Source: PGYR01 sp041675005 (GTDB lineage: Bacteria > Bacteroidota > Ignavibacteria > Kapaibacteriales > UBA2268). From it: a stretch of 64,000 nt of DNA. Positions within the stretch are counted from its first letter, which is position 1. Each line of letters opens with the position of its first letter. The notes beneath the pieces were generated by a model, which saw nothing but the letters and a program-made list of their open reading frames with translations, ran no database searches and was not told the DNA's origin. A program made the position numbers and the translations under genes. Below are positions 18,037 to 27,607 of this stretch, piece by piece. The stretch spans positions 186,001 to 250,000 of the forward strand of contig JBAYUQ010000002.1 in the NCBI GenBank assembly GCA_041675005.1, written 5' to 3'.

Positions 18037-18495
18037 CTAATTCTCAAAATTATCGAAAAGTTCGATAACTTCAGCGTTTTTGGAAACATTTAGTATATCC
18101 CCGAAAAAACTTCTATTATTTAATATTTTCGATATTTTACTTAATGCTTTTATATGCAATCCTAACTCTTCGCTATTACTAAGAATTAAAAAAACAATAG
18201 ATACTTTTTTTCCGTCCAAAGAATCAAAATTAACCGGCTTACTTAGAGTTATCATAGCAGCTGTTAGTTCTTTTATATCTTCTGACTTAGTATGTGGTAT
18301 AGCAATATTGTTGCCAATTCCTGTTGACATTAGATTTTCTCGAACGAATACTTCTTCTAATACCTTGGAAGTGTTGGTAATGTTACCAGATTTGGTGGCT
18401 AACTCAACTAATTTTTCTATAATTTCGTCTTTATCATTCAACTCTGAATTGAGAATTATGCATTTCTCATTAAGAATTTCGGAGATTTTTTTCAT
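18037..18495 (-). CDS. PTS EIIA-like (PtsN-type) protein
   Basis: A 152-aa EIIA domain of the fructose/nitrogen class. The phosphorylatable histidine sits in GIGNNIAIPHTKSEDIKEL, and LILSNSEELGLHIKALSKISKIL matches the family C-terminal half. No EI, HPr or permease is nearby, which fits the nitrogen-type regulatory PTS rather than sugar uptake. It is upstream of kgd in the same direction, and could be co-transcribed with it. Confidence 0.85.
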   Translation of the reverse strand: MKKISEILNEKCIILNSELNDKDEIIEKLVELATKSGNITNTSKVLEEVFVRENLMSTGIGNNIAIPHTKSEDIKELTAAMITLSKPVNFDSLDGKKVSIVFLILSNSEELGLHIKALSKISKILNNRSFFGDILNVSKNAEVIELFDNFEN

Positions 18496-18589
18496 TGTGT
18501 CATTTTTTTTTTACAATTTATCCAATCTTATAGAGCAACTCAAATAATACTGTTAGATTTGTATAAATAATTAATCAAACGGAAAAGAT

Positions 18590-19579
18590 ATGAAAGTTTT
18601 GGTAACTGGAGCGACAGGGTTTATTGGAAGCCATATAGCTGACCAAATGAAGGAAAAAGGAGCGGATGTTATATGTATCGTTCGTAAGTCTAGTAATTTG
18701 AGGTGGGTAGAAAACAAAGGTTATGAACTCGTAGAGGCTTCACTTTCTGATAAAGAAGCTCTTAAAAAAGTAGTTAAAGATGTAGATGTTATTTTCCACT
18801 CTGCTGGACTCACTGCTGCTAGAAGCTTGGATGATTTTGTTCGTGCAAACCTAACAGGTACAAAGAATCTTTTCGAAGCGGCTAAATACTCTGCTCCTAA
18901 TCTACAAAGGTTCTTACATGTATCTAGTCAAACAGCTGTAGGTCCATCTAAGTCATTGGAAGATATTTCGACAGAAGAACAATTACACAATCCTCTTACT
19001 TCCTACGGTAAAAGTAAAAAAATGACTGAAGACTATTTAAATGAAAATCAGAATATACTTCCAATAACTATAGTCAGACCACCCGCAGTTTATGGTCCAA
19101 GGGATTCAGCAACATTACCTATGTTCCAGGCAGCACAGAAAGGTATTGGTACTCTAATTGGGTTTGATGATAAATACGTCAGTTTAGTTAGTTCTATGGA
19201 TTTGTCGAGAGGGATTATAGAAGCAGCATTATCTAATAATTCAATTGGTGAATCATATTTTATAGCTTCTGAAATGTACTATAATTGGACCGAAATTATA
19301 AATGCTATGGGTACAGCTGCTGGAAGAGATAAAATAATGAAACTACGTATCCCCCACTCTATAGTTAAGGTCATGGGGAATGTAAATGGGATGATTGGGA
19401 AAATAACTGGGAAACCACCTGTATTTGACTCTGAGAAAAGTATAGATTTCATTCAGAAATACTGGACTTGTTCTGTAGAGAAAGCTAAAAAAGACTTCGG
19501 ATATGAACAGAAGTATAGTTTAGAAGAAGGATTTAAGATGACTTTTGAATGGTATAAGAGCAATGGATGGATAAAGTAG
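18590..19579 (+). CDS. NAD(P)-dependent epimerase/dehydratase
   Basis: A 329-aa short-chain reductase of the extended type. The Rossmann loop is VTGATGFIGSHIA at the N-terminus and the catalytic pair is Tyr139-x3-Lys143 (YGKSK), with HVSSQTAVGPS supplying the serine. The substrate could be a nucleotide sugar or a hydroxysteroid/isoprenoid-like alcohol; I cannot tell. A possible -7 element TAGATTTG lies at 18554-18561 without a clear -33 box. The stop codon directly abuts the ATG of the penicillin acylase gene. Confidence 0.85.
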   Translation: MKVLVTGATGFIGSHIADQMKEKGADVICIVRKSSNLRWVENKGYELVEASLSDKEALKKVVKDVDVIFHSAGLTAARSLDDFVRANLTGTKNLFEAAKYSAPNLQRFLHVSSQTAVGPSKSLEDISTEEQLHNPLTSYGKSKKMTEDYLNENQNILPITIVRPPAVYGPRDSATLPMFQAAQKGIGTLIGFDDKYVSLVSSMDLSRGIIEAALSNNSIGESYFIASEMYYNWTEIINAMGTAAGRDKIMKLRIPHSIVKVMGNVNGMIGKITGKPPVFDSEKSIDFIQKYWTCSVEKAKKDFGYEQKYSLEEGFKMTFEWYKSNGWIK

Positions 19580-21979
19580 ATGTTCTTTAGAAATGTATCT
19601 GCTTTCCTAATTACTATAATAGTATTATCAATTGCAATACTAATTTTCTCGGTTAGTATAACTCGGATTGGATTAGATAGTGATTATTCCGAAGTAGTAT
19701 CTTCGCAATTGAAGGATGAAGTTGAAGTATATGAGAACTTCAATGGTATCCCGCATATAATTGCCAAAAACGAACAGGATCTATTTTTTGCAATCGGATA
19801 TTATCAGGCGAAAGATAGATTATGGCAGATGGATATTATGAGACGTGCTGCCGAGGGGAGACTATCTGAAGCATTTGGTGAAAAAACTTTTAATCAAGAT
19901 TTATTCCTCAGAAGCTTAGAAATGGGAAACTTAGCGCGTAAATCTCTCAAAAAGATGTCTAATCAATCCAAAGAAATTCTTAAATACTATTCAGCAGGTG
20001 TCAATAGCTTTATCAAGAATAACAAAGATAAGCTTCAATTTGAATTTGGTGCATTGGACTATGAGCCAGAAGAATGGCAACCATATCACTCAGTCCTAAT
20101 TGGTAAATTAATGGCTTTTGAAATGAGCTTTAGTTTTTGGTCTGACTTTGCACTATCAGAAATAGCAATGAAAATAGGAAAGGACAGGGCTAACGTCTTT
20201 ATTCCTAACGATAAAGAAACCGCAATATCAGAAATGCGAGACACAAATTCAATCTTATTGCCCGAATTTGATTCCAACTTTATTTCAAGTTTAATTAGTG
20301 ATTTTGGGACTGGTTATACAGGGAGTAACTCTTGGGCCATTTCTTTCAAAGATGATAATGAGAAGCACACAATACTAGCAAATGACCCACACCTACCAAT
20401 CAACCTACCATCACGATGGTATCAAATGCATATCAGCTCTCCCAATATAAATGTAATAGGATATTCTATACCTGGTAATCCATCTATAATAGCAGGTAGA
20501 AACGATTCAATAACTTGGGGAATAACTAACGTTATGGCTGATATCTGTGATATTTACTTAGTTAAAAAAGGTAAGAATGATGACTTTTATATAGATGAAA
20601 ATGGTAAGGAAGTCGAATTCAATTTCGTGAGAGATACGATTAAAATAAACGGAAAAGAAGGACATCAGTATTACAGAAAGCGTACTAAAATGTCAGCACT
20701 TCTATCTGAATCTCATATATGGAATGATAATAAATCAAAAAATAAATTTTTCAATGAGTATAATATATGCTTTGATTGGGTTGCTAATAAAGAATCGGAT
20801 GAAGTAAAGTGCTTATATAATCTAAACAAAGCTAATAATTATAAAGAGTTTCGGGCTGCTCTAAATGGATGGAATGCCCCTGCTTTGGTTTTCAATTATG
20901 CCGATAAAACAGGGAAAGTTGCCAAATTACCCGTTGGTAATATTCCGATAAGGGTAAAAACAGATCCGAGTTTTATAAACCCTTATTGGGAAAAAGAATA
21001 CAGATGGGACGGTTATAAAAGTCTTGCTGGAATAGGTGAACTTGAGGTTGAAAAAGATGGATATGTGTTAGCTGCAAATAACAATTTCTATCCTGATGAT
21101 GTTTTTATTTCACATAATTGGGAGCCAGATTCCAGAGCTAGGAGAATAGAACAACTTCTAAGTGAAAAAAACTTCACGACTATAAGAGATTTTGAGTTCA
21201 TGCAAATGGATAATTATTCCCCTTATTCAAATGATTTGCTAAAGTTAACTCTACCAACACTCAAAAGAGTAAAAGACAGATTAAACGAGCAAGAAATTAA
21301 AGCATTGAATAAACTTTTGAAATGGAATGTTATACTTTCTAAAGATTTAAATGAACCATTAATTTATAATTTTTTCAAAAGAGTCTTAATTGAAGAAACT
21401 ATAAAAGATGAGTTGGGAAAATCAAGTTATAACCACTACAATTTTTTAACTAATTATCCAGATAGATTGATAATCCAATTATTGAAAACAGAAAATCATA
21501 TTCTTTTCGATAATATTAAAACATCTGTCAGAGAAAATAAAGAAGTAATAATATTCCGATCTTTCCGAAAAGCGATTAAAGACTTAATTGACAAATACGG
21601 GATTGACGGAATTAGTAACTTGACTTATGGAGAAGTTAGAAAGCTAAAATTGAATCATTTATTTGGTGATAACAAGTTCATTGGTCCTGCAGTTAACCTA
21701 AAACCTGTTGGATTAGGTGGAGACAATACTACTTTATACAATACAGAATCACGCCACACTGACCCTAATAATGTTATTGTTTCAGCTTCTATGAGATTCA
21801 TTACTGATATGAGCGATAGTTTGGTGTATATGATATTACCAGGTGGTTCATCTGGAGACCCGATGAGTTCTAATTATGGTGATCAAGTTCAGTTATGGCT
21901 CAATGGTGGATATTTAAAATTGAATATGAATAAAATACCCACTAATGATTTCGAACTTAGAACTAAGCTTATGCCATAA
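19580..21979 (+). CDS. penicillin acylase family N-terminal nucleophile hydrolase
   Basis: A 799-aa member of the penicillin amidase/aculeacin acylase family. An N-terminal hydrophobic anchor (residues about 8-28) is followed by the A-chain (NFNGIPHIIAKNEQDLFFAIGYYQAKDRLWQMD, a family hallmark). The autocatalytic site is TGYTGSNSW with Ser249 as the predicted nucleophile after self-cleavage. Later LANDPHLPINLPSRWYQMHI and MILPGGSSGDPMSSNYGDQV match the family. These enzymes act outside the cytoplasm on amides such as N-acyl-homoserine lactones or fatty acyl peptides; the substrate here is unknown. It starts at the base after the epimerase stop. Confidence 0.9.
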   Translation: MFFRNVSAFLITIIVLSIAILIFSVSITRIGLDSDYSEVVSSQLKDEVEVYENFNGIPHIIAKNEQDLFFAIGYYQAKDRLWQMDIMRRAAEGRLSEAFGEKTFNQDLFLRSLEMGNLARKSLKKMSNQSKEILKYYSAGVNSFIKNNKDKLQFEFGALDYEPEEWQPYHSVLIGKLMAFEMSFSFWSDFALSEIAMKIGKDRANVFIPNDKETAISEMRDTNSILLPEFDSNFISSLISDFGTGYTGSNSWAISFKDDNEKHTILANDPHLPINLPSRWYQMHISSPNINVIGYSIPGNPSIIAGRNDSITWGITNVMADICDIYLVKKGKNDDFYIDENGKEVEFNFVRDTIKINGKEGHQYYRKRTKMSALLSESHIWNDNKSKNKFFNEYNICFDWVANKESDEVKCLYNLNKANNYKEFRAALNGWNAPALVFNYADKTGKVAKLPVGNIPIRVKTDPSFINPYWEKEYRWDGYKSLAGIGELEVEKDGYVLAANNNFYPDDVFISHNWEPDSRARRIEQLLSEKNFTTIRDFEFMQMDNYSPYSNDLLKLTLPTLKRVKDRLNEQEIKALNKLLKWNVILSKDLNEPLIYNFFKRVLIEETIKDELGKSSYNHYNFLTNYPDRLIIQLLKTENHILFDNIKTSVRENKEVIIFRSFRKAIKDLIDKYGIDGISNLTYGEVRKLKLNHLFGDNKFIGPAVNLKPVGLGGDNTTLYNTESRHTDPNNVIVSASMRFITDMSDSLVYMILPGGSSGDPMSSNYGDQVQLWLNGGYLKLNMNKIPTNDFELRTKLMP

Positions 21980-22669
21980 TTACTTTTTAATTATGGAAAC
22001 CAACTTATCAATTGCTTGTTTTGTATTAGCTCGGACTTGACTAATTGATGCTTGCATCATATAGCAAGGTGCCGTAACAATCTTATTTTCTTCATCATAA
22101 CATATTTCATCTATTGTTTTCATAACAGACATAACACCGAGAGATTCCATTCCATCACTAATTTCTTTGATTTCATAAGGAGATTTTTCTTTATTCGTAC
22201 CAACAGTTAGTTTAGTACCAATTCCTGACCCTTGTAGTGCTTTGGCTATTACTGTAGGCCCCATACATAGTGCTGCAATTGGCTTTTTTGCATTAACCAT
22301 ATCAATTATCAGATGTTTCACAGCTGGGTCTATATCGCCATCTGGACCGTCAAACGCCCATCTATTCAAATTCTTAGCTGCACCAAATCCACCTGGGATA
22401 ACTAATGCATCGAAATCATCGATTGATGTTTTGTTGATAGATTTTATATTTCCTCTGGCTATACGTGCAGATTCTTTAAGGACGTTACGTTTCTCACCTT
22501 GCTCTACGCTTCCATCTAGATGATTAATTACATGTGCTTGGTCTTTGTCAGGTGCAAAACATATTGCCTCTGCCCCATTTTCTTCAATAGCTAAAAGCGT
22601 AAATACTGATTCGTGTATTTCTGAGCCGTCATATACTCCACAACCTGATAGTAGTACTCCAATTTTCAT
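21980..22669 (-). CDS. elbB: isoprenoid biosynthesis glyoxalase ElbB-like
   Basis: A 229-aa DJ-1/PfpI-like GATase1 protein. The N-terminus KIGVLLSGCGVYDGSEIHES and the segment VIPGGFGAAKNLNRWAFDGPD are typical of ElbB (SCRP-27A). The nucleophilic cysteine is in AALCMGPTVIAKAL. E. coli ElbB has weak glyoxalase activity and was linked to isoprenoid synthesis. Its stop abuts that of the convergent penicillin acylase gene, with no terminator between. Confidence 0.9.
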   Translation of the reverse strand: MKIGVLLSGCGVYDGSEIHESVFTLLAIEENGAEAICFAPDKDQAHVINHLDGSVEQGEKRNVLKESARIARGNIKSINKTSIDDFDALVIPGGFGAAKNLNRWAFDGPDGDIDPAVKHLIIDMVNAKKPIAALCMGPTVIAKALQGSGIGTKLTVGTNKEKSPYEIKEISDGMESLGVMSVMKTIDEICYDEENKIVTAPCYMMQASISQVRANTKQAIDKLVSIIKK

Positions 22670-22797
22670 GTCAACCCCTTTTTGTTATTTTCTAGTATTG
22701 TTTTTTCATTTACCACATACATTACGTAAAATCAAACAAATAGTTTTGCTAACAGATTTCAGTATTTAGTTAAATTACAAATATTTCAATATTAGAA

Positions 22798-22831
22798 TAA
22801 AAAAAAGGGCTGCTAAATAAATAGCAACCCT
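22798..22831 (-). terminator. terminator of pnp
   Basis: On the minus strand AGGGTTGCTA pairs with TAGCAGCCCT (one mismatch or G-U pair), with a six-base loop, followed by a run of eight T. It lies 32 bases after the pnp stop. Confidence 0.8.
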
Positions 22832-22862
22832 AGTTTAATCTAACTTAAGATAAAGATTTAAC

Positions 22863-25097
22863 TTATCTTCTATCTCTTCCGCCACCGCCACGTCTGTCGC
22901 CGCCTCTATCACCACCACGTCTATCTCCACCTCTATCATCTCTATCTCTAGGAGGTCTAGGTGGTCTTTCTACGTAGCCTTCTGGCTTTTCAAGTAAAGC
23001 ACGGATACTTAATCTATATTTACCGTCACGAGTAGCTTCTAGAAGCATTACGTCTATTTCTTGACCTTCTTCCAAATGATCAGCTACATTTTCTGTTCTT
23101 TCCCATTGGATTTCAGAAATGTGTACTAAACCTTTTTTCTTAGGTAAGAATTCTACAATAGCACCCAAACCTTCACGAACACTATCTACTTTACCTTTAT
23201 AGACCTTACCTTCTTCAGGTTTTTCTAACAGTTTTTTGATAATGTCAAGAGCGATTTGTGCATCTTCATCATTGTTTGTAGCAATAGTTACTATACCATC
23301 ATCATTAATGTTGATTACGGCATTACTACGCTTAGTGATATCTCTAATAGTATCACCACCAGAACCAATCACTGTACCAATTTCATCTTTTTCAACTTGT
23401 AAAGTTGTGAAACGAGGAGCAAATTTAGAAAGCTCTTCACTCTTATGTTGAATTGTTTCGCTCATCTTGTCAAGTATGTGAAGTCTTCCTTCTTTCGCTT
23501 GATTAAGAGCTTTTTTCATAATTTCAACTGACAAACCGTCAATTTTGATATCCATTTGGCAAGCTGTGATACCATCTACAGTTCCAGCAACTTTGAAATC
23601 CATATCTCCTAAGAAATCTTCATCACCTAGTATATCAGTCAATACAGCAACGTCATCGCCTTCCTTAATCAAACCCATAGCTATACCAGCTACTGGCTTT
23701 TTAAGTGGGACACCAGCGTGCATTAGCGCCATAGAACCAGCACATACAGTCGCCATAGATGAAGAACCGTTAGATTCTAATATATCCGAGATTATTCTTA
23801 CAGTGTATGGGAATTCTTCTTTAGAAGGCATTAATTTCAATAATGCTCTTTCTGCTAGTGCACCGTGACCTATTTCTCTACGTCCAGCACCTGTATATCT
23901 ACCAGTTTCACCAACACTGAATGGTGGGAAGTTGTAATGCAAGTAGAAGTTAGTATAATAAGTTGGTAATAAACCATCAATCATTTGCTCGTCTCTTTCA
24001 GTACCTAAAGTAACTGAAGTCAAACTCTGAGTTTCACCACGTGTGAATAATGATGAACCGTGTACTCTAGGCAAAACACCGATTTCAGTTTCGATAGGTC
24101 TAACATCAGTCAAACCACGACCATCAAGTCTCTTACCATCTTTGATTATCATTTCACGCATTAGTTTTTTCTCTAGTTTAGAGAATGAACTGTTAGCATG
24201 GTCAGCTAATTTATCTGCATATTCTTCGTTATCAGCAAATTTTTCTTCTACTATAGCAACCGCTTCGTCTCTAAGTTGATTTCTAGAGTCTTGTCTTTCT
24301 GATTTAGTAGTTACAGTATTTACATATACTTTAGTTTTTTCTGAAACCGCCGTTTCTACAGCTTCGTATATTTCAGCTGGAATTTCTTTTTCAGTGATTG
24401 CTCTTTTCTCTTTATTAACAAGTTTCAATAATTCTTTTTGAAGATTATTAAATTCCTTGATTTTTTCATGAGCAAAGTCAAGAACTTCTAAGAAGTCTTC
24501 TTCACTAATCTCATTACATTCACCTTCTACCATCATTATAGACTCATCAGTACCAGCAACACTGAAATCGATTTCAGCTGTCAATAGTTCTTCAGGAGTA
24601 GGGTTAACTTTGAAATTACCATCTATTTTAGCTATTCTAACTTCTGACATTGGACCAGCAAATGGGATATCAGAGATTAGTAATGCTGCTGAAGCACCTG
24701 TAGCTGTTATATTTTCTGGGTCAATTTCAGGTTCTGCAGACATAACCCAAGCGATTAGCTGAGTATCAAAACGCCAGCTTTTAGGAAATAGCGGACGTAG
24801 AGGTCTATCTATAAGACGAGCAACTAAAATTTCTTTAGTTGAAGGACGACTTTCTCTTTTCAAAAATCCACCAGGAATTTTACCTGATGCAGACATTCTC
24901 TCACGATAATCAACCATTAATGGAAGAAAATCTACATCCATTTCTCTACTCGAAGCAATAGCATTGACAAGTACCATTGTGTCGCCACAACTCATCATTA
25001 CATTACCATTTGCAAATTTGGCAAATCTGCCAGTTTCTAGTGTGTATGTTTGCCCATCTATTTCGGCAGATACACGTATAGGATTGTTTAAAGACAT
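22863..25097 (-). CDS. pnp: polyribonucleotide nucleotidyltransferase (PNPase)
   Basis: A 744-aa PNPase, the phosphorolytic 3'-5' exoribonuclease. It has two RNase PH domains (VMMSCGDTMVLVNAIAS in the first; RGETQSLTSVTLGT and ILGDEDFLGDMDFKVAGT in the second, with the catalytic Asp pair), a KH domain (IGTVIGSGGDTIRDITKRSN), and an S1 domain (EGKVYKGKVDSVREGLGAIV). The C-terminus is an Arg/Gly/Asp-rich tail (PPRPPRDRDDRGGDRRGG...), likely an RNA-binding disordered region. GAGGTG precedes the ATG. A long hairpin lies in its leader. Confidence 0.97.
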   Translation of the reverse strand: MSLNNPIRVSAEIDGQTYTLETGRFAKFANGNVMMSCGDTMVLVNAIASSREMDVDFLPLMVDYRERMSASGKIPGGFLKRESRPSTKEILVARLIDRPLRPLFPKSWRFDTQLIAWVMSAEPEIDPENITATGASAALLISDIPFAGPMSEVRIAKIDGNFKVNPTPEELLTAEIDFSVAGTDESIMMVEGECNEISEEDFLEVLDFAHEKIKEFNNLQKELLKLVNKEKRAITEKEIPAEIYEAVETAVSEKTKVYVNTVTTKSERQDSRNQLRDEAVAIVEEKFADNEEYADKLADHANSSFSKLEKKLMREMIIKDGKRLDGRGLTDVRPIETEIGVLPRVHGSSLFTRGETQSLTSVTLGTERDEQMIDGLLPTYYTNFYLHYNFPPFSVGETGRYTGAGRREIGHGALAERALLKLMPSKEEFPYTVRIISDILESNGSSSMATVCAGSMALMHAGVPLKKPVAGIAMGLIKEGDDVAVLTDILGDEDFLGDMDFKVAGTVDGITACQMDIKIDGLSVEIMKKALNQAKEGRLHILDKMSETIQHKSEELSKFAPRFTTLQVEKDEIGTVIGSGGDTIRDITKRSNAVININDDGIVTIATNNDEDAQIALDIIKKLLEKPEEGKVYKGKVDSVREGLGAIVEFLPKKKGLVHISEIQWERTENVADHLEEGQEIDVMLLEATRDGKYRLSIRALLEKPEGYVERPPRPPRDRDDRGGDRRGGDRGGDRRGGGGRDRR

Positions 25098-25130
25098 TTA
25101 AACACCTCTAATTTAATTAATAATAAAAAA

Positions 25131-25220
25131 GCAGGCGGAACATGTCAATCTGAACTTAATTAAAAATTTCAACTATGAAATACTTAACTAAATTCAGAGA
25201 GTGGCACATTTACTACCTGC
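25131..25220 (-). promoter_or_regulatory. long hairpin in the pnp leader
   Basis: The 90-base stretch upstream of pnp is a long imperfect inverted repeat. From the outside in, GCAGG pairs with CCTGC, ACAT with ATGT, TCTGAA with TTCAGA, TTAGTTAA with TTAATTAA (one G-U pair), and ATTTCA with TGAAAT around a four-base loop. On the minus strand it is followed by TTTTTTATTATT. In E. coli, RNase III cuts a pnp leader hairpin and PNPase then represses its own synthesis. A similar loop, or attenuation, is inferred here. Confidence 0.6.
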
Positions 25221-25233
25221 AATAACATAAAAC

Positions 25234-25261
25234 AAAAAACGGCTTTTGATAGCCGTTTTTT
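25234..25261 (-). terminator. terminator after rpsO
   Basis: AAAAAACGGCT pairs with AGCCGTTTTTT around a six-base loop, so it can act in both directions. It lies nine bases after the rpsO stop. Any read-through into pnp would pass this and the leader hairpin. Confidence 0.85.
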
Positions 25262-25269
25262 AATATTTC

Positions 25270-25536
25270 TTACTTTCTTAAATTTAATTCGCCAATGATA
25301 GTACGATAACGTGTAATATCATTTTTAGCTAAATAATTCAATAGCGTTCTTCTTTTGTTTACTAGACTAATAAGTCCTCTTCTAGAGTGAACATCTTTCT
25401 TATTAGCAGTAACGTGACCAGTTAGGTCTATGATACGAGCAGTAAGTAAAGCTACTTGAACTTCTGGTTTACCAGAGTCTTTAGGTGAATCACCATACTT
25501 CTTTACTATCATTGCTTTTGTTTCTTGAGTAATCAT
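25270..25536 (-). CDS. rpsO: 30S ribosomal protein S15
   Basis: An 88-aa S15, standard length, with the signature LTARIIDLTGHVTANKKDVHSRRGLISLVNKRRTLLNYL, which binds 16S rRNA helices. The ATG has GGAG directly upstream. The order truB-ribF-rpsO-pnp is the same as in many bacteria. Confidence 0.98.
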   Translation of the reverse strand: MITQETKAMIVKKYGDSPKDSGKPEVQVALLTARIIDLTGHVTANKKDVHSRRGLISLVNKRRTLLNYLAKNDITRYRTIIGELNLRK

Positions 25537-25606
25537 ACTCCAAACTCTCCGATTTCCGATTTTACAATAAACACAAAATTAAGAATATAAATTGATTATA
25601 TAAAAT

Positions 25607-26554
25607 TTATTTTAAGTTAGCTATATAATTTATAGCAAATTCTTTATCAATATTGATTTGTTTGACTAATTCTGTTGGTCCATTGAACTTCTTTTCACTT
25701 CTAATGAACTTGTGAAAATTAATGTAAAGCTCTGTCCCATATAGATTCATATCCAAATCTAAAAAATGTACCTCGATAGTACTTGCATCTTGATCATGGA
25801 ATGTGGGACGTGTCCCTATATTCACTAGTCCATAATATAACTTATCCCCTATTATAGAAGATACGATATAAACACCATTAGCAGGCACTAGTTTGTACAA
25901 ATTTGGAGGTATAAGATTAGCTGTAGGAAACCCTAGTTGCTTACCCCTTCCATCACCCTTTACTACTATACCTTGTATCATATAATCGTAGCCGAGCATC
26001 TCATTCGCTTTTTCAATTTCATTTTCTTTTAGGGCATTACGTATCTTTGTACTAGAGATTATCACTTCGTGATCCTCCATTGCCTCTATTCTTTCTACTT
26101 CAAAGTCTAATTCTTGCCCTAATCTCTCTAATAACTTCTCATCACCATCTCTATTCTTACCAAACATGTGGTCATAGCCAACTAGTATTTTGCTCATACC
26201 TACTTTTTTGGACAAATACTCTCTGATAAATTCTTCTGCAGGAATCTGAGAGAACTCATAAGAAAAAGTCATAACAACACAGTTCTCTATTCCTTGCCTT
26301 CTGAACTCTGTTATTCTTTCGTTGATGTTTGTTAGCAATGAGATAGGTGGTTTATCATCTTTTTGTAGTACTATTCTGGGATGTGGTTCCATAGTAAGAA
26401 CTACTGTTCTAAGCGATTCTTCTTTTGATATTTCTTTTAAGCGATTTAGTATAGTATTATGACCACGATGTACTCCATCAAACGTACCAACGGTAAGGAC
26501 TGTATTTTTATCGAATTCTATTTCGTCAAAATCTCTATATACTTTCATTGTCAT
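25607..26554 (-). CDS. ribF: bifunctional riboflavin kinase/FAD synthetase
   Basis: A 315-aa RibF that makes FMN and FAD. The N-terminal adenylyltransferase has LTVGTFDGVHRGHNTIL and the ISSTKIR motif; the C-terminal kinase begins about residue 185 with GDGRGKQLGFPTANL and has VHFLDLDMNLYG. The start (MTMKV) lies inside the 3' end of truB, an overlap of 20 bases; a second ATG two codons on is equally possible. Confidence 0.95.
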   Translation of the reverse strand: MTMKVYRDFDEIEFDKNTVLTVGTFDGVHRGHNTILNRLKEISKEESLRTVVLTMEPHPRIVLQKDDKPPISLLTNINERITEFRRQGIENCVVMTFSYEFSQIPAEEFIREYLSKKVGMSKILVGYDHMFGKNRDGDEKLLERLGQELDFEVERIEAMEDHEVIISSTKIRNALKENEIEKANEMLGYDYMIQGIVVKGDGRGKQLGFPTANLIPPNLYKLVPANGVYIVSSIIGDKLYYGLVNIGTRPTFHDQDASTIEVHFLDLDMNLYGTELYINFHKFIRSEKKFNGPTELVKQINIDKEFAINYIANLK

Positions 26555-27263
26555 CTATGATTTTTTGAAGTTCGGTTAGAGTAACTGCATTTTCAACACT
26601 ATGTTCTTCGATATAAGTTCTTCTAAGCCATGTTAGGTAGCCACCAACACCTAGTTCTTTTCCAATATCACGCGCAATAGCTCGGATATATGTACCTTTG
26701 GAGCAATGTACTTCGAAATGAATATAAGGTAAATCAATACTAGTTATCGTGTTTTTATACAACGTTACATAGGACGGCTGAAGTTCAATTTCAATGTCCT
26801 TTCTTGCCAAATGATATAATTTTTGTCCATTAACCTTCTTAGCAGAAAACATAGGAGGTATTTGAGCTATTTCGCCTTGCATTTTTGAAAAAGCAGATTC
26901 GATATTCTCTTTTGTTATGTGTGTTATATCGCAAATATTCTCTTCTTCACCTTCTGCATCATCAGTTTTAGTAGAAGCACCTATTTTCATAGTTCCAATA
27001 TAGACTTTTGACTTTGCTTGAAGATCAGATATTTGCTTAGTTGCACCTCTACCAACAGCAACTATAAGTAAACCAGTAGCAAGTGGATCCAAAGTGCCAG
27101 AATGCCCAATCTTCTTGATTTTTAGCATAGGACGTAGCTTTGCCACTACATCGTGAGAAGTCCAATCTTGTTCTTTGTCTATATACAAGAAAAGCCCATT
27201 TTCTTGGGCTTCTTGTTGAATTTCTGTTTTAGAAATTTTAGTATTTTTATCTATAAATAGCAC
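26535..27263 (-). CDS. truB: tRNA pseudouridine-55 synthase
   Basis: A 242-aa TruB that makes pseudouridine 55 in the tRNA T-loop. The catalytic Asp lies in IGHSGTLDPLATGLLIVAVGR, after the segment YIDKEQDWTSHDVVAKLR. IPPMFSAKKVNGQKLYHLAR and HCSKGTYIRAIARDIG are also typical. No C-terminal PUA domain is present, as in short TruB forms. The start is GTG at 27263, directly after rbfA, with no clear ribosome binding site; the first 25 residues may be variable. Confidence 0.95.
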   Translation of the reverse strand: MLFIDKNTKISKTEIQQEAQENGLFLYIDKEQDWTSHDVVAKLRPMLKIKKIGHSGTLDPLATGLLIVAVGRGATKQISDLQAKSKVYIGTMKIGASTKTDDAEGEEENICDITHITKENIESAFSKMQGEIAQIPPMFSAKKVNGQKLYHLARKDIEIELQPSYVTLYKNTITSIDLPYIHFEVHCSKGTYIRAIARDIGKELGVGGYLTWLRRTYIEEHSVENAVTLTELQKIIDDNESI

Positions 27264-27264
27264 A

Positions 27265-27606
27265 TTATTTGCTTTTATTCTTGTCTAATATATCTTGGAT
27301 TTTGTCCATTTGGTCTAGAGTATCATCTAAATAGAATTTAATTTCAGGGATAAATCTCAACCTAGCTTCTTTGGCAATTACATCTTTAATAATATATTTG
27401 TTAGAATCAAGAAATTTAATAAAATCCTCTGGTTTAGTTCTACCTGCAAAACAACTTACATTAACTTTAGCGAGTTGCAAATCAGGTGCAATAACTACAG
27501 AGGTCACAGTCGCCATTCCTGCTTTAGCTTGTATCGCTAAATCAGAAATTGGTTTGGCAATTATCTCTTTTATTAGACTTCCTACTTTTTCAGTTCTTAG
27601 TGACAT
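27265..27606 (-). CDS. rbfA: ribosome-binding factor A
   Basis: A 113-aa RbfA, a KH-fold protein that helps mature the 30S subunit at the 16S rRNA 5' end. The protein shows VTSVVIAPDLQLAKVNVSCF, RLRFIPEIKFYLDDTLDQ and the short C-terminal helix. It lies two bases from both the infB stop and the truB start. Confidence 0.93.
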   Translation of the reverse strand: MSLRTEKVGSLIKEIIAKPISDLAIQAKAGMATVTSVVIAPDLQLAKVNVSCFAGRTKPEDFIKFLDSNKYIIKDVIAKEARLRFIPEIKFYLDDTLDQMDKIQDILDKNKSK

Positions 27607-27607
27607 A

